A stretch of DNA of 64,000 bases from Granulosicoccus sp045106475 (GTDB taxonomy: Bacteria > Pseudomonadota > Gammaproteobacteria > Granulosicoccales > Granulosicoccaceae). A program made the translations under genes and the position numbers. The stretch lies in the NCBI GenBank assembly GCA_045106475.1, contig JBGCEO010000045.1:1-64000 (forward strand), written 5' to 3'. How positions within the stretch are numbered: the stretch's first letter is position 1; each line of letters begins with the position of its first letter. The notes beneath the pieces are model-generated. The model was given only the letters and a program-made list of their open reading frames with translations, made no database searches and had not been told where the DNA came from. Below are positions 9,425 through 18,021 of this stretch, in pieces.

Positions 9425-10456
9425 ATGAGTGACAACGATGTACTCACCCTTGCTCAGCAAGCCATGGACAACAAAACCAAGCCCATTGGTTCGCTGGGAT
9501 TAGTCGAGCCTATTGCCGTTCAGTTGGCTGCAATACAAGGTACCCTTCAGCCTGGTGTTGATCCCGCCCGAATCGTAGTATTCGCCGCAGATCATGGTGT
9601 TGCGCAAGCTGGAGTCAGTGCTTTCCCTGCTGAAGTAACTGTTCAAATGATGGCTAATTTCGCTTCAGGAGGTGCCGCTGTCTGCGTCTTGGCCAGGAGT
9701 GCTGGCGCCTCACTGGAGGTTGTGGATGTGGGCGTCAATGGGGACATCAGTTCTCTTGAGCAAGTCGTGCATAGCAAAGTACGCGCTGGCACTTGTAATC
9801 TGGCTGAAGGTGCAGCGATGTCCTTTGAAGAACTGGATGCAGCGCTGCAGGTTGGCCGAGAGGCTGTTGTGCGAGCTGTTGAAGCAGACGTTCGTTGCCT
9901 GGGGCTGGGCGAGATGGGCATTGGCAATACGACGTCTGCTGCTATTCTAACCGGGCTTGTGTGTGGTGCAGACGCTATGTCGGTGACTGGCCGAGGCACA
10001 GGGCTGGACGACAAACAATTGTCCGTCAAGCAGGATGTCGTGCGCGACGCTCTATTGAGGTTAGCGCCATTGAGCGATGATCCTATGGAGTGCTTACGCG
10101 AAGCCGGTGGTCTTGAAATAGCTGCTTTGGTTGGTGCCATGTTGGAAGCACCGGCCCATAAACTTCCAATCATTGTGGATGGTTTTATCGTAACCTCTGC
10201 TGCCTTAATTGCATGCCGCTTGAAACCAGCTGTGCGCGGTGTTTTGTTCTTTGCGCATCAATCTTCCGAGACCGGGCACAAGATTGCCTTGCACTCGCTA
10301 GAGGCAAAACCGATATTGCAGCTGGATATGCGCTTGGGTGAAGGTTCGGCAACTGCGCTCGCATTGCCATTGCTTCGCGCCGCCGCAGCAGTGTTAGGTG
10401 AGATGGCAAGCTTTGCTGATGCCGGTGTATCAACCGCAGTTGAACAGAGCTTATAG
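9425..10456 (+). CDS. cobT: Nicotinate-nucleotide-dimethylbenzimidazole phosphoribosyltransferase
   Basis: CobT makes alpha-ribazole phosphate from nicotinate mononucleotide and 5,6-dimethylbenzimidazole, activating the lower ligand of cobalamin. The 343-residue length matches the family. Recognisable segments are the N-terminal KPIGSLG, the nucleotide-binding FAADHGVA, the GLGEMGIGNTTSAA loop and HQSSETGHK near the C-terminus. It is the first of three genes (cobT-cobS-cobC) on one strand. cobS begins 10 bases after its stop, so they are probably one transcript. No cobU or upstream riboswitch is visible, so the kinase/guanylyltransferase step must be encoded elsewhere. Confidence 0.95.
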   Translation: MSDNDVLTLAQQAMDNKTKPIGSLGLVEPIAVQLAAIQGTLQPGVDPARIVVFAADHGVAQAGVSAFPAEVTVQMMANFASGGAAVCVLARSAGASLEVVDVGVNGDISSLEQVVHSKVRAGTCNLAEGAAMSFEELDAALQVGREAVVRAVEADVRCLGLGEMGIGNTTSAAILTGLVCGADAMSVTGRGTGLDDKQLSVKQDVVRDALLRLAPLSDDPMECLREAGGLEIAALVGAMLEAPAHKLPIIVDGFIVTSAALIACRLKPAVRGVLFFAHQSSETGHKIALHSLEAKPILQLDMRLGEGSATALALPLLRAAAAVLGEMASFADAGVSTAVEQSL

Positions 10457-10466
10457 AGTTGCCTGT

Positions 10467-11228
10467 ATGAAGCAGTTCGTCACTTTTGGCACGGCGATCA
10501 TGTTCCTTACCCGACTGCCAGTGGGCGGGTTCTGTAGTGCTGATGCTGCCGTGCTTGCCAGATCGTCCGCTTTTTTCCCTCTGGTTGGTGCATTGATAGG
10601 CGGCATTCTGTCGCTAGCGCTAGTCATCCTTTCTACGGTTTTTCCAACCAGCGTTGTCATCGCTTTAATTATAGTGCTGTCGGTGTTGCTCACTGGAGCG
10701 TTTCATGAGGATGGTCTGGCTGATGTGTTCGATAGCGCAGGGGCGTTTGATCGAGATAAAAAACTGGAAATCATGCGCGATAGCCGAGTGGGTACCTATG
10801 GGTCGCTAGCACTTATTCTCATGGTACTTGTAAAGTTTTTTTCTCTTTGGGAATTGTTAGAGAGCCATCTTAGCCTGTGCATTGCGACGCTGTTTGCGGC
10901 TCACATACTCAGTCGCTGGGCGAGTGTCTGGTTAATGGCGACCTGCATTTATGCCAGAGCAGAAGCCGCCAACAAAGTCGTTGCTGAGGGTGTCAAATCA
11001 CGTGAACTGCTGCTGGCTTCGTTATGGACATTGTTGTTGTTAATGCCTTTGGCGATAGTTGTTTCGCCGGCAATGTGGCTGGCGATTCCAATTGCCTGGT
11101 TGGTAACCATAATTTGTGCCCATCGATTCAGACGACTATTGGGTGGAATAACCGGTGATTGTCTGGGGGCTGCAAACCAGTTGGTCGAGGTTTCGGTCTA
11201 TTTGTTTGCGTTAGCGTTTTTCTTGTGA
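10467..11228 (+). CDS. cobS: Adenosylcobinamide-GDP ribazoletransferase (cobalamin synthase)
   Basis: Integral membrane enzyme that joins adenosylcobinamide-GDP to alpha-ribazole (or its phosphate) in the last assembly step of cobalamin. The 253-residue product has several hydrophobic helices and the family's conserved cytoplasmic motifs: TRLPVG near the N-terminus, GAFHEDGLADVFD with metal-binding acidic residues, and RDSRVGTYG. I start at the ATG at 10467, giving a membrane-proximal N-terminus (MKQFVTFGTAIMFLTRL); an upstream in-frame start at 10398 lies inside cobT and is unnecessary. Its TGA overlaps the GTG start of the next gene, suggesting translational coupling. Confidence 0.93.
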   Translation: MKQFVTFGTAIMFLTRLPVGGFCSADAAVLARSSAFFPLVGALIGGILSLALVILSTVFPTSVVIALIIVLSVLLTGAFHEDGLADVFDSAGAFDRDKKLEIMRDSRVGTYGSLALILMVLVKFFSLWELLESHLSLCIATLFAAHILSRWASVWLMATCIYARAEAANKVVAEGVKSRELLLASLWTLLLLMPLAIVVSPAMWLAIPIAWLVTIICAHRFRRLLGGITGDCLGAANQLVEVSVYLFALAFFL

Positions 11229-11884
11229 GGCGTTTATATCTGGTGCGTCATGGGCACACCATTTGGAACGATACCGGAGGTGTTGCAGGTCGCACTGATA
11301 TCGCCTTATCAGACAAGGGGCGCGACGCTGTTGCTCAGCTCGGTCTGAGCTTATTGGAACACTGTCCTATCGGAAGCTGGATTTGCAGTCCGATGAAGCG
11401 CACACGTGAGAGCTCTTCAATCTTGAGAATCAGTGAACTTACTGAAATCGGCAGAAGTATTTTTCCCGCTGAGCAGTTCGATGCCAGACTGGTCGAGTTG
11501 AATTTTGGTGATTGGGAAGGTATGACCTGGTCCCAGGTTCACGAGCAGTATTCAGTGAAGATGAATGAATGGGGACAGGATTGGGTTAATCGTGCACCGC
11601 CTAATGGTGAAACCTTTTTAGAGCAAGCCCATCGTTGCAATGATTGGTTGACTAGCTGGATTGCGCAGACACAGATAGCACCGGGCGATGTTGCATCTTC
11701 CTCTCAGTCTGCGCTATTGGTTATTCATGGTGGAAGTATCAGAGCACTTGTATGCAATTGCCTCGGCTGGCCTTTGGAGCGGGCCATGAGCTTCAGGGTT
11801 GACCCGGCATCACTGTGTGTGTTGCAACAGAAGGTGCCATCGGGTCCCTGGCATGTTCGTTTGCTCAACTCGCGGCACTTCTGA
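11225..11884 (+). CDS. cobC: Alpha-ribazole phosphatase, histidine phosphatase family
   Basis: Histidine phosphatase that would remove the phosphate from alpha-ribazole-5'-phosphate (or adenosylcobalamin-5'-phosphate). The phosphohistidine motif LVRHGHT lies at residues 6-12 (His9), and a second His is in VIHGGSI near the C-terminus. The start is taken as GTG at 11225, which overlaps the cobS TGA by three bases (GTGA), leaving a compact 220-residue protein. Assignment to CobC rather than a general phosphoglycerate-mutase relative rests mainly on the operon position. The 3' end overlaps the convergent YheT-like gene by 20 bases. Confidence 0.87.
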   Translation: MRRLYLVRHGHTIWNDTGGVAGRTDIALSDKGRDAVAQLGLSLLEHCPIGSWICSPMKRTRESSSILRISELTEIGRSIFPAEQFDARLVELNFGDWEGMTWSQVHEQYSVKMNEWGQDWVNRAPPNGETFLEQAHRCNDWLTSWIAQTQIAPGDVASSSQSALLVIHGGSIRALVCNCLGWPLERAMSFRVDPASLCVLQQKVPSGPWHVRLLNSRHF

Positions 11885-12842
11885 AGTTAGCCATTACGGT
11901 GGCAATATGTTGATCCAGCCAGCGACGGCTTTTAGCGTCTGTATTCGAGCGCTTGCTTAGAAAGCCTACGTGTCCCCCCTTGTCACTGAGTTCCAGAATA
12001 GTATCGTCTGCCAATTCATCATCGTCGGGAAGTATATCTGGCGTAAAAAAAGGATCATCTTTTGCACAAAGTAGATGAGTGGGCACCCGGATAGCTGGCA
12101 GAAACTGACGAGCACTGCAGCGTTGGTAATAGTCTTTTACACCGGCAAATCCATGGGTGGGGGAGGTTATGGCATCATCAAATCTCCAAAAGCTGTTTAA
12201 CTCTTTTCCCGCGCTCGGTAAATCCAGTTCAGGATAACGAGCTCTTTTGCTTTCGTGCTGACGGCGCATCAGAGAGAGCAAATACCACTGATACACACGT
12301 GCAAACCCCTGGTTCATCTTGTTTGCACCCTCTTGTAGAACCAGAGGAGCTGAAACTGCCATTGCTCCGCTCAGAGGAGAGGCTGAGCCTGCTTCTCCCA
12401 GGTGCTTTAGCAATGCGTTGCCACCTAACGAAAAACCCAGAGCAAACAATCGGTTTTCTGGAAAGCGTTTTCTCAGGTAATCAATAAACCACTCAATATC
12501 TTCGCTGGCACCAGAGTGATATGAGTGCACCCGGCGATTGGGTTCGCCGCTGCAACCTCGCCAATGCATAAGCACTGGCCGAAACCCAATTGCTTCCAGA
12601 CTTGCAAATGCCCCCTGCACATAGCTACTGTCAACGCATCCAGCCAGTCCATGAAAAATCGCGACGATATCGCCTTGTTCTTTAAGGCTGACATTGATAT
12701 CCAGAAAATCTCCGTCAGGATGCTCTATTCTCTCACTGCGGGTGGGATTTGCAGCTGGACTGAAAACCTTACTGGCCAGAATTGTCTGCAAATGTGGGTT
12801 GCTTAACCACCAAGTCGGACTAAATTTACTCTCAACAATCAC
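11865..12842 (-). CDS. YheT-family alpha/beta hydrolase
   Basis: Alpha/beta-hydrolase-fold protein of the YheT/UPF0017 family, 325 residues. The start region WWLSNPHLQTI is a family hallmark. The oxyanion region is FHGLAGCVDSSYV, the nucleophile elbow GFSLGGN (catalytic Ser), and a late His lies in KGGHVGFL. A conserved MHWRGCSGEPNR segment also matches the family. The physiological substrate is not established; carboxylesterase activity is known for relatives. The start is a GTG at 12842, only 24 bases from the divergently transcribed surE, so the two promoters must share or overlap this small gap. The last 20 bases overlap cobC tail to tail. Confidence 0.88.
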   Translation of the reverse strand: MIVESKFSPTWWLSNPHLQTILASKVFSPAANPTRSERIEHPDGDFLDINVSLKEQGDIVAIFHGLAGCVDSSYVQGAFASLEAIGFRPVLMHWRGCSGEPNRRVHSYHSGASEDIEWFIDYLRKRFPENRLFALGFSLGGNALLKHLGEAGSASPLSGAMAVSAPLVLQEGANKMNQGFARVYQWYLLSLMRRQHESKRARYPELDLPSAGKELNSFWRFDDAITSPTHGFAGVKDYYQRCSARQFLPAIRVPTHLLCAKDDPFFTPDILPDDDELADDTILELSDKGGHVGFLSKRSNTDAKSRRWLDQHIATVMANFRSAAS

Positions 12843-12866
12843 AACTTAACCTTCCAACCTCGGTTT

Positions 12867-13616
12867 ATGCGTATTCTCATCGCCAATGACGACGGGTACT
12901 TGTCTCCAGGTATCCGTGCCTTGTACGAGGCGATGCTTCTTCTGGGCCCGGCCACCATTGTTGCACCAGATCGTAACCGAAGTGGGGCTAGTCACTCATT
13001 GACGTTATCTCATCCGATACTGGTGCGTCAGCATGAAGCAACCATCTATTCTCTGGAAGGTACACCAACCGATTGCGTCAACATTGCGTTGAGCGGATTG
13101 TTGCAAGAGGATCCTGACATGGTAGTGAGCGGCATAAACGACGGTCCTAATATGGGAGATGACGTGCTTTATTCGGGCACTGTTGCTGCTGCAATCGAAG
13201 GTCGTCATCTTGGACATCCTGCGCTGGCTGTATCGATGGCTAGTCACGAACCAAAACACTATGAGACGGCTGCGAAAGTGATGTCCAATCTGGTCTCGCA
13301 TTTAAAAGAGGTTCCCTTACCTGCAAATACCATCCTGAACATAAACGTTCCAGATCTGGCATTTGATGAACTAAGCGGGCTCAAATCAACCCGCCTGGGT
13401 ACACGTCATCCGTCAAAGAACTCAATTAAAACACTTAGCCCCAGAGGAGAGTCGATGTACTGGATTGGAGCAGCTGGTGACATTGCCGACGATGGGGAGG
13501 GGACGGATTTTGGAGCTGTGCGAGACGGGTATGTGTCAGTCACGCCTTTGCAAATAGATCTAACCCGCTTTGACAGTGTGTCACCAGTGGCTGACTGGTT
13601 GGAGCATTTGTCATGA
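12867..13616 (+). CDS. surE: 5'/3'-nucleotidase SurE
   Basis: Metal-dependent survival protein and nucleoside monophosphatase, 249 residues. The N-terminus MRILIANDDGYLSPG holds the metal-binding Asp pair (8-9). APDRNRSGASHSLTL supplies the conserved Ser and phosphate-binding loop, and VSGINDGPNMGDDVLYSGTV is the second signature. It opens the surE-pcm-nlpD-rpoS cluster and overlaps pcm by 4 bases (ATGA), so translation is coupled. In E. coli this block belongs to stationary-phase survival and protein or nucleotide repair. Confidence 0.96.
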   Translation: MRILIANDDGYLSPGIRALYEAMLLLGPATIVAPDRNRSGASHSLTLSHPILVRQHEATIYSLEGTPTDCVNIALSGLLQEDPDMVVSGINDGPNMGDDVLYSGTVAAAIEGRHLGHPALAVSMASHEPKHYETAAKVMSNLVSHLKEVPLPANTILNINVPDLAFDELSGLKSTRLGTRHPSKNSIKTLSPRGESMYWIGAAGDIADDGEGTDFGAVRDGYVSVTPLQIDLTRFDSVSPVADWLEHLS

Positions 13617-14284
13617 TTGCCAGTGCAGAGCAGATTGCGGGAATTGGATTTACTTCACAGCGTACCCGCACCCGCATGATCCGCCGTCTTATCGATAGGG
13701 GTATTGAAAACGAATCCCTACTGCAGGTACTGGCAAACGTGCCACGCCATCTGTTTGTAGATGAGGCTATCTCGACGCGCGCCTATGAAGATGTGGCACT
13801 GCCAATCGGCGAAGGTCAAACCATTTCACAACCCTATGCTGTGGCCAGGATGACAGAGATACTGCTCGAAGAGGGACCGGTAGGGCGTGTGCTTGAAGTG
13901 GGCACAGGTTCAGGCTACCAGGCCGCCGTGTTGTCCCAGTTGGTTGATGTCGTTTTCACCGTTGAACGCATTCGTAGTCTGCTCGACAAAGCGCGTCAAC
14001 GATTCCGGGCGCTGCAATATCGCAATATTCACACTCGCTATAGCGATGGTGGCTGGGGCTGGTCCAGTCACGGACCGTTCGATGCAATCATGGTCACGGC
14101 AGCACCCAGAAATGTTCCTGAACCCCTCTTGGAGCAGCTAGCGATTGGTGGACGCATGATTGTGCCCGTTGGAGATCAGGTGGGTGTGCAGTCCCTAACC
14201 ATCATTACTCGCACACGCAGCGGATTTACACAGCGTCAGGAAAGCGATGTGAAATTTGTTCCATTTCTTTCTGGCAAGTCTTAA
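13613..14284 (+). CDS. pcm: Protein-L-isoaspartate O-methyltransferase
   Basis: AdoMet-dependent repair enzyme that methylates isoaspartyl residues in aged proteins, allowing their return to aspartate. The 223-residue protein shows family motif PIGEGQTISQPY (substrate site), motif I VLEVGTGSGYQAA (AdoMet binding), ARQRFRALQY, and post-I motif FDAIMVTAAPRNVP. Its ATG overlaps the surE stop. About 87 bases separate it from nlpD. Confidence 0.96.
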   Translation: MIASAEQIAGIGFTSQRTRTRMIRRLIDRGIENESLLQVLANVPRHLFVDEAISTRAYEDVALPIGEGQTISQPYAVARMTEILLEEGPVGRVLEVGTGSGYQAAVLSQLVDVVFTVERIRSLLDKARQRFRALQYRNIHTRYSDGGWGWSSHGPFDAIMVTAAPRNVPEPLLEQLAIGGRMIVPVGDQVGVQSLTIITRTRSGFTQRQESDVKFVPFLSGKS

Positions 14285-14371
14285 AACACCTACTACACTC
14301 TTAAATCGCGAAGAAACTACCTGGCGCCCCAGTGCAAGCGCCGGTTTACCAAGAGCACAGTGATCTGCCCG

Positions 14372-15271
14372 ATGAAGCAACTGTTACGAGCTTGCTGTTT
14401 GAGTGTACTGACCATGATTGTGGTCGGTTGCAGCTACGTGCCTACTATAGAAAATCGTTTGCAAGCTCTGCAGATTCAGGGTGATAGCTACATTTCGCGC
14501 GCGGGCGAGACGCTTGAGAGCATAGCGTTTCGATACAACATGTCGGTTGCTGCGCTCTCATCCTTGAATCCGAGTCTGTCCTCTCGATTTCCTGCAGGTA
14601 CCTATGTAAACGTGAGGGGATCAGCCTCCACGCTAGCGCAGCACCAGAACGCGGAGAGTTGGATAGAGCCGTCTCAGCCTCATGCGATTCGACGCGGTGA
14701 TGTAGTCATCACGCAACCAGTCTACCGTCCGGAGGCTGTGGCTTCGGTAAACGCCGTAGCACGCGACATCAACCGCTCCAGTGGCTCGCGCGCTTCACAG
14801 CAAGCCAGTTATCCAGTTGAAGAAATTATTGAAGACGACTACGAAGAAGTTGAGCGCGCTGCGAGTCGCGAGAGGGTGGATAAGCAACTTCGTAAGTACA
14901 TAGGTGCCTGGGCTTGGCCGACCGATGGTCAGCTGGCGCGTAGTTACGCACCAGAAAAACCCGGCGGCCATGGCGTTGATATCGCAGGATTGCCGGGGCA
15001 GCACGTAGTCGCTGCGATGGATGGCACTGTGGCTTACTCAGGCAGAGATCCGAGTGGCTTCGGCAAATTGATCATCGTTAAGCATGATGATTCGCTGATG
15101 ACCACCTACTCACACACCCAGGACTTATTTGTTGCGGAAGACGATGTAGTCAGGGCTGGTGATCCCATTGCCAGTCTGGGCTCGAATGCCAATCAGGAAT
15201 CTGTATTGCGTTTTGAGGTGCGCAGGGACGGTAATCCATTGAATCCCATGGATTTCTTTCCTGTTAACTGA
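14372..15271 (+). CDS. nlpD: NlpD-like LysM/LytM lipoprotein, amidase activator
   Basis: Outer-membrane lipoprotein expected to activate cell-division amidases such as AmiC at the septum. The 299-residue product has a lipoprotein signal with lipobox VVGC, a LysM domain (about 35-80: SYISRAGETLESIA...), a low-complexity linker and a C-terminal LytM/M23 domain. The LytM domain keeps GGHGVDIAG, but the canonical HxH near the C-terminus is replaced by VLRFE. It should therefore be catalytically inactive, as in known NlpD activators. I use the ATG at 14372; a GTG at 14360 is in frame just upstream. In E. coli the main rpoS promoter lies inside nlpD, which may hold here too. Confidence 0.93.
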   Translation: MKQLLRACCLSVLTMIVVGCSYVPTIENRLQALQIQGDSYISRAGETLESIAFRYNMSVAALSSLNPSLSSRFPAGTYVNVRGSASTLAQHQNAESWIEPSQPHAIRRGDVVITQPVYRPEAVASVNAVARDINRSSGSRASQQASYPVEEIIEDDYEEVERAASRERVDKQLRKYIGAWAWPTDGQLARSYAPEKPGGHGVDIAGLPGQHVVAAMDGTVAYSGRDPSGFGKLIIVKHDDSLMTTYSHTQDLFVAEDDVVRAGDPIASLGSNANQESVLRFEVRRDGNPLNPMDFFPVN

Positions 15272-15400
15272 TTATTGAGGAGATAGTGGGCTAGTTCGTT
15301 GAAACAGTATTATCAGATAACAAATGTTAAACCGGCGAATTTGCACGAGCAAGTTGCGCTAAGTTACTTTAAACTTTAGAAAAAATAACAGAGAGTGCTT

Positions 15401-16414
15401 ATGGCACAGCATTGGGGTAATTTCACGATGACCACTGACGACCGAGCAGGTTGGAACAGGGGTGGCGTCGAATCGGGTGGATCATCTGCTACATCATCCA
15501 ATGATGCAGTGGGAGAGGATGACGACAACGAAGCGAGTGAAAAAATCACTGCAAGTAAGCTTCGTGATGGATCTCGAAAGGAGATGGATGCAACCCGTCT
15601 CTATTTGAAGGAAATCGAATTCTCCGAGCTGCTGACCGCTGATGAGGAGAAGGCCTACACGCGCCTGGCTCAGAAGGGATGCGAAAAGTCTCGCGCCAAG
15701 ATGATCGAGTGCAACTTGCGCCTCGTCGTCAAGATCGCTCGCAGATACATGAATCGCGGCCTCGCCTTGCTGGATCTGATCGAGGAAGGCAATCTTGGCC
15801 TGATTCACTCGGTAGAAAAATTCGACCCGGAGCGCGGTTTCCGATTTTCAACTTACGCGACCTGGTGGATTCGCCAGACGATCGAACGTGGACTGATGAA
15901 CCAAACCCGCACGATTCGTCTGCCCATTCATGTGGTCAAAGAGATGAATGTTTACATCAAGGCTGAGCGCAGACTCCAGCAGTCGTTGGATCGAGAGCCC
16001 ACGGCCGAAGATATTGCCGCGCTGACCGAGCGGCCAGTCGAGGATGTGATCAGGCTTCTCAGCCTTCGGGATAGAGTGACCTCGGTGGATGTTGCCATTG
16101 GCAAGGATGGTGAACGCCCTTTGCTTGACATCATTCCTGATGAGAACAATGTTGATCCTTCGATGGTGCTGCAAGACGAAAGCGTCAACTCGAATATCAA
16201 TAACTGGTTGGAGAAATTGGAATCCAAGCAGCGAGAAGTGCTGGTACGTCGATTCGGGTTACATGGCCATGAGAAATCCACGCTTGAAGAGGTAGGTCAG
16301 GAGTTGGGTGTCACCCGCGAGCGGGTTCGTCAGATTCAGATGGAAGCCTTGAAGCGCTTGCGAAGAATTCTTGAAGGTAGTGGTTATTCTGCAGAGAACT
16401 TGTTTATGGCCTAG
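15401..16414 (+). CDS. rpoS: RNA polymerase sigma factor RpoS
   Basis: Stationary-phase and general-stress sigma factor. The 337-residue protein contains region 1.2 (ATRLYLKEIEFSELLTADEE), region 2 with the core-binding and -10 recognition helices (NLRLVVKIARRYMNRGL, FSTYATWWIRQTIERG), region 3, and region 4 (ESKQREVLVRRFGLHG and the helix-turn-helix VTRERVRQIQ). Position directly after nlpD separates it from RpoD or RpoH. The ATG at 15401 has GAGAG about 5 bases upstream; a GTG at 15395 and an ATG at 15428 are also in frame. The long acidic, Ser-rich N-terminus (about 60 residues before region 1.2) is longer than in E. coli. Confidence 0.96.
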   Translation: MAQHWGNFTMTTDDRAGWNRGGVESGGSSATSSNDAVGEDDDNEASEKITASKLRDGSRKEMDATRLYLKEIEFSELLTADEEKAYTRLAQKGCEKSRAKMIECNLRLVVKIARRYMNRGLALLDLIEEGNLGLIHSVEKFDPERGFRFSTYATWWIRQTIERGLMNQTRTIRLPIHVVKEMNVYIKAERRLQQSLDREPTAEDIAALTERPVEDVIRLLSLRDRVTSVDVAIGKDGERPLLDIIPDENNVDPSMVLQDESVNSNINNWLEKLESKQREVLVRRFGLHGHEKSTLEEVGQELGVTRERVRQIQMEALKRLRRILEGSGYSAENLFMA

Positions 16415-16442
16415 GCATTCTTACCGCTGGCCCTAAAATTAT

Positions 16443-16482
16443 AATGGCGCTGCACCTTATGGGCAGCGCCATTTTGCGTTTT
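16443..16482 (+). terminator. Intrinsic terminator after rpoS
   Basis: AATGGCGCTGC and GCAGCGCCATT form a perfect 11-base-pair stem with a 9-base loop, followed by the T-rich stretch TTGCGTTTT. It lies 29 bases after the rpoS stop and closes the surE-rpoS transcript. Confidence 0.9.
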
Positions 16483-16499
16483 GCTAGTGGTAAATAGAT

Positions 16500-16542
16500 G
16501 ATCTTTTTTGCTGGTCAGACAACCATTTGTAAAAAAAAGATC
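16500..16542. promoter_or_regulatory. Dyad-symmetric element upstream of the phosphonate operon
   Basis: GATCTTTTTT (16500-16509) and AAAAAAGATC (16533-16542) are perfect 10-base inverted arms. Inside them TGGT and ACCA form a second small dyad around CAGACA. The element lies after the rpoS terminator and before phnW. It could be an operator for a phosphonate regulator or part of a promoter; no regulator gene is adjacent. The A/T-rich arms could arise by chance, so confidence is modest. Confidence 0.35.
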
Positions 16543-16677
16543 TTCACCCGATAAACAAATTTACAGATCAAAGCACAGGGTGTAGTGTTCGGGTCGTCCA
16601 AAGCACGAATGGTCGGTGGAATCCGGTCATTTTTAACTCAGCCTGGCTATTCGTTTCTTCGTGAATTCTTTGCCGCC

Positions 16678-17952
16678 ATGACAGCTAAATCGGAATCATC
16701 CGAAATCCATCCCGATGAGAACTTAGTCGAAGCAGCCGGGCACGAATCAGCCACGGCTCATTCTCAGCAATACCTTGAAACGCCTCGATTGGGAGAGCCT
16801 TTCTTGTTGACCCCGGGACCCTTGACGACGGCTTTCAGCGTCAAGGAAGCCATGTTGCGAGACTGGGGGTCCTGGGACGAGGATTTTCGCTCGATGACCC
16901 GTCATATCCGTGACGAGCTATTGAGCATGATTGACGATCAGAACAACGAGTTTGATTGCGTGCCCATGCAGGGTAGCGGCACCTTCGCTGTTGAATCCAT
17001 GATGGGATCGTTGTTGCCACGTAATGGCAAGGCCTTGGTATTAGCCAATGGTGCATATGGGCAAAGATGTGCCAGAACCTTAGCCTATCTTGGGCGATCG
17101 CATGTTGTGATCGACAAAGGGGACTATCTGCCGCCTCGTGGCGATGAGGTGCGTCTGGCTTTACGCAACGACCCTGATATTACCCATGTAATCGCTATTC
17201 ACTGTGAGACCAGTTCAGGAATACTCAATCCCCTTGAAGAAATTTCCGAAGCCACTTACGGGGAAGGAAGATTACTCTTGATTGATAGTATGAGTGCGTT
17301 TGGGGCGCTGCCGGTAAAAGCCTCACAGTTGCGTTTTGAAGCGCTGGTATCCTCTGCAAACAAGTGCATTGAGGGCGTGCCCGGATTTGGTTTTGTCATT
17401 GCACGTAAAGCTGCTCTGCAGGCTGCCAAAGGCTGTTGCCATTCTTTGAGTCTTGATTTGCATGATCAATGGTCGCACATGGAAAAGACCGGCCAGTGGA
17501 GGTTCACACCACCCACCCATTCAGTAGCCGCGTTTATTAAAGCATTGAGCCTGCACAGAGCAGAAGGCGGGGTAGTAGGTCGCGGAAATCGCTATCGACG
17601 CAACCGCGATATTCTAGTCAGCGGTATGCGCCATTTGGGCTTTGAAACGTTGTTGAGAGATCGCTGGCTTTCACCAATCATTGTGACTTTTTTTAATCCA
17701 GCAGATGAACAATTTGTGTTTACTCGCTTCTATGAATTGATGAAAGAGAAAGGTTTCATTATCTACCCGGGTAAGCTGACAGAAGTAGAGAGTTTTCGAA
17801 TAGGCTGTATTGGCCAGTTGGATGGTAATGCTATGAGCAATGTGGTTGATGCTGCAGCAGCGTCGCTTCAAAGCATGGGTGTGCGCAGTGCCAGCCCCCC
17901 CGAAAAAGCCTTTGCCGAGCGCGAAAAACTCAACAAACAATCTGAGCACTGA
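16678..17952 (+). CDS. phnW: 2-aminoethylphosphonate-pyruvate transaminase
   Basis: PLP enzyme that transfers the amino group of 2-aminoethylphosphonate (AEP) to pyruvate, giving phosphonoacetaldehyde and alanine. Class-V aminotransferase features are clear: FLLTPGPLTTAFSVKEAML at the N-terminus of the fold, MQGSGTFAVESM, CETSSGILNP, and the PLP lysine in SSANKCIEGVPGFGF. Typical PhnW is about 370 residues. The ATG at 16678 gives 424, with roughly 40 residues before the fold; in-frame starts at 16609 (ATG) and 16585 (GTG) would extend this further. None has a convincing Shine-Dalgarno, so the true start is uncertain. It is first in a run with phosphonoacetate hydrolase and phosphonoacetaldehyde dehydrogenase, which fixes the role. 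Confidence 0.9.
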   Translation: MTAKSESSEIHPDENLVEAAGHESATAHSQQYLETPRLGEPFLLTPGPLTTAFSVKEAMLRDWGSWDEDFRSMTRHIRDELLSMIDDQNNEFDCVPMQGSGTFAVESMMGSLLPRNGKALVLANGAYGQRCARTLAYLGRSHVVIDKGDYLPPRGDEVRLALRNDPDITHVIAIHCETSSGILNPLEEISEATYGEGRLLLIDSMSAFGALPVKASQLRFEALVSSANKCIEGVPGFGFVIARKAALQAAKGCCHSLSLDLHDQWSHMEKTGQWRFTPPTHSVAAFIKALSLHRAEGGVVGRGNRYRRNRDILVSGMRHLGFETLLRDRWLSPIIVTFFNPADEQFVFTRFYELMKEKGFIIYPGKLTEVESFRIGCIGQLDGNAMSNVVDAAAASLQSMGVRSASPPEKAFAEREKLNKQSEH

Positions 17953-18021
17953 CCAGAGCCCCACTAAAACACCGATTCACTAAAAGTTAAAGCTACTTAA
18001 ACCAGGATATCCAAGAAGCAC

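Noticed and set aside
9643..10173. 176-codon minus-strand frame in cobT
   Set aside because: It is antisense to conserved cobT motifs, and its Ser/Thr/Ala-rich translation is typical of a shadow.
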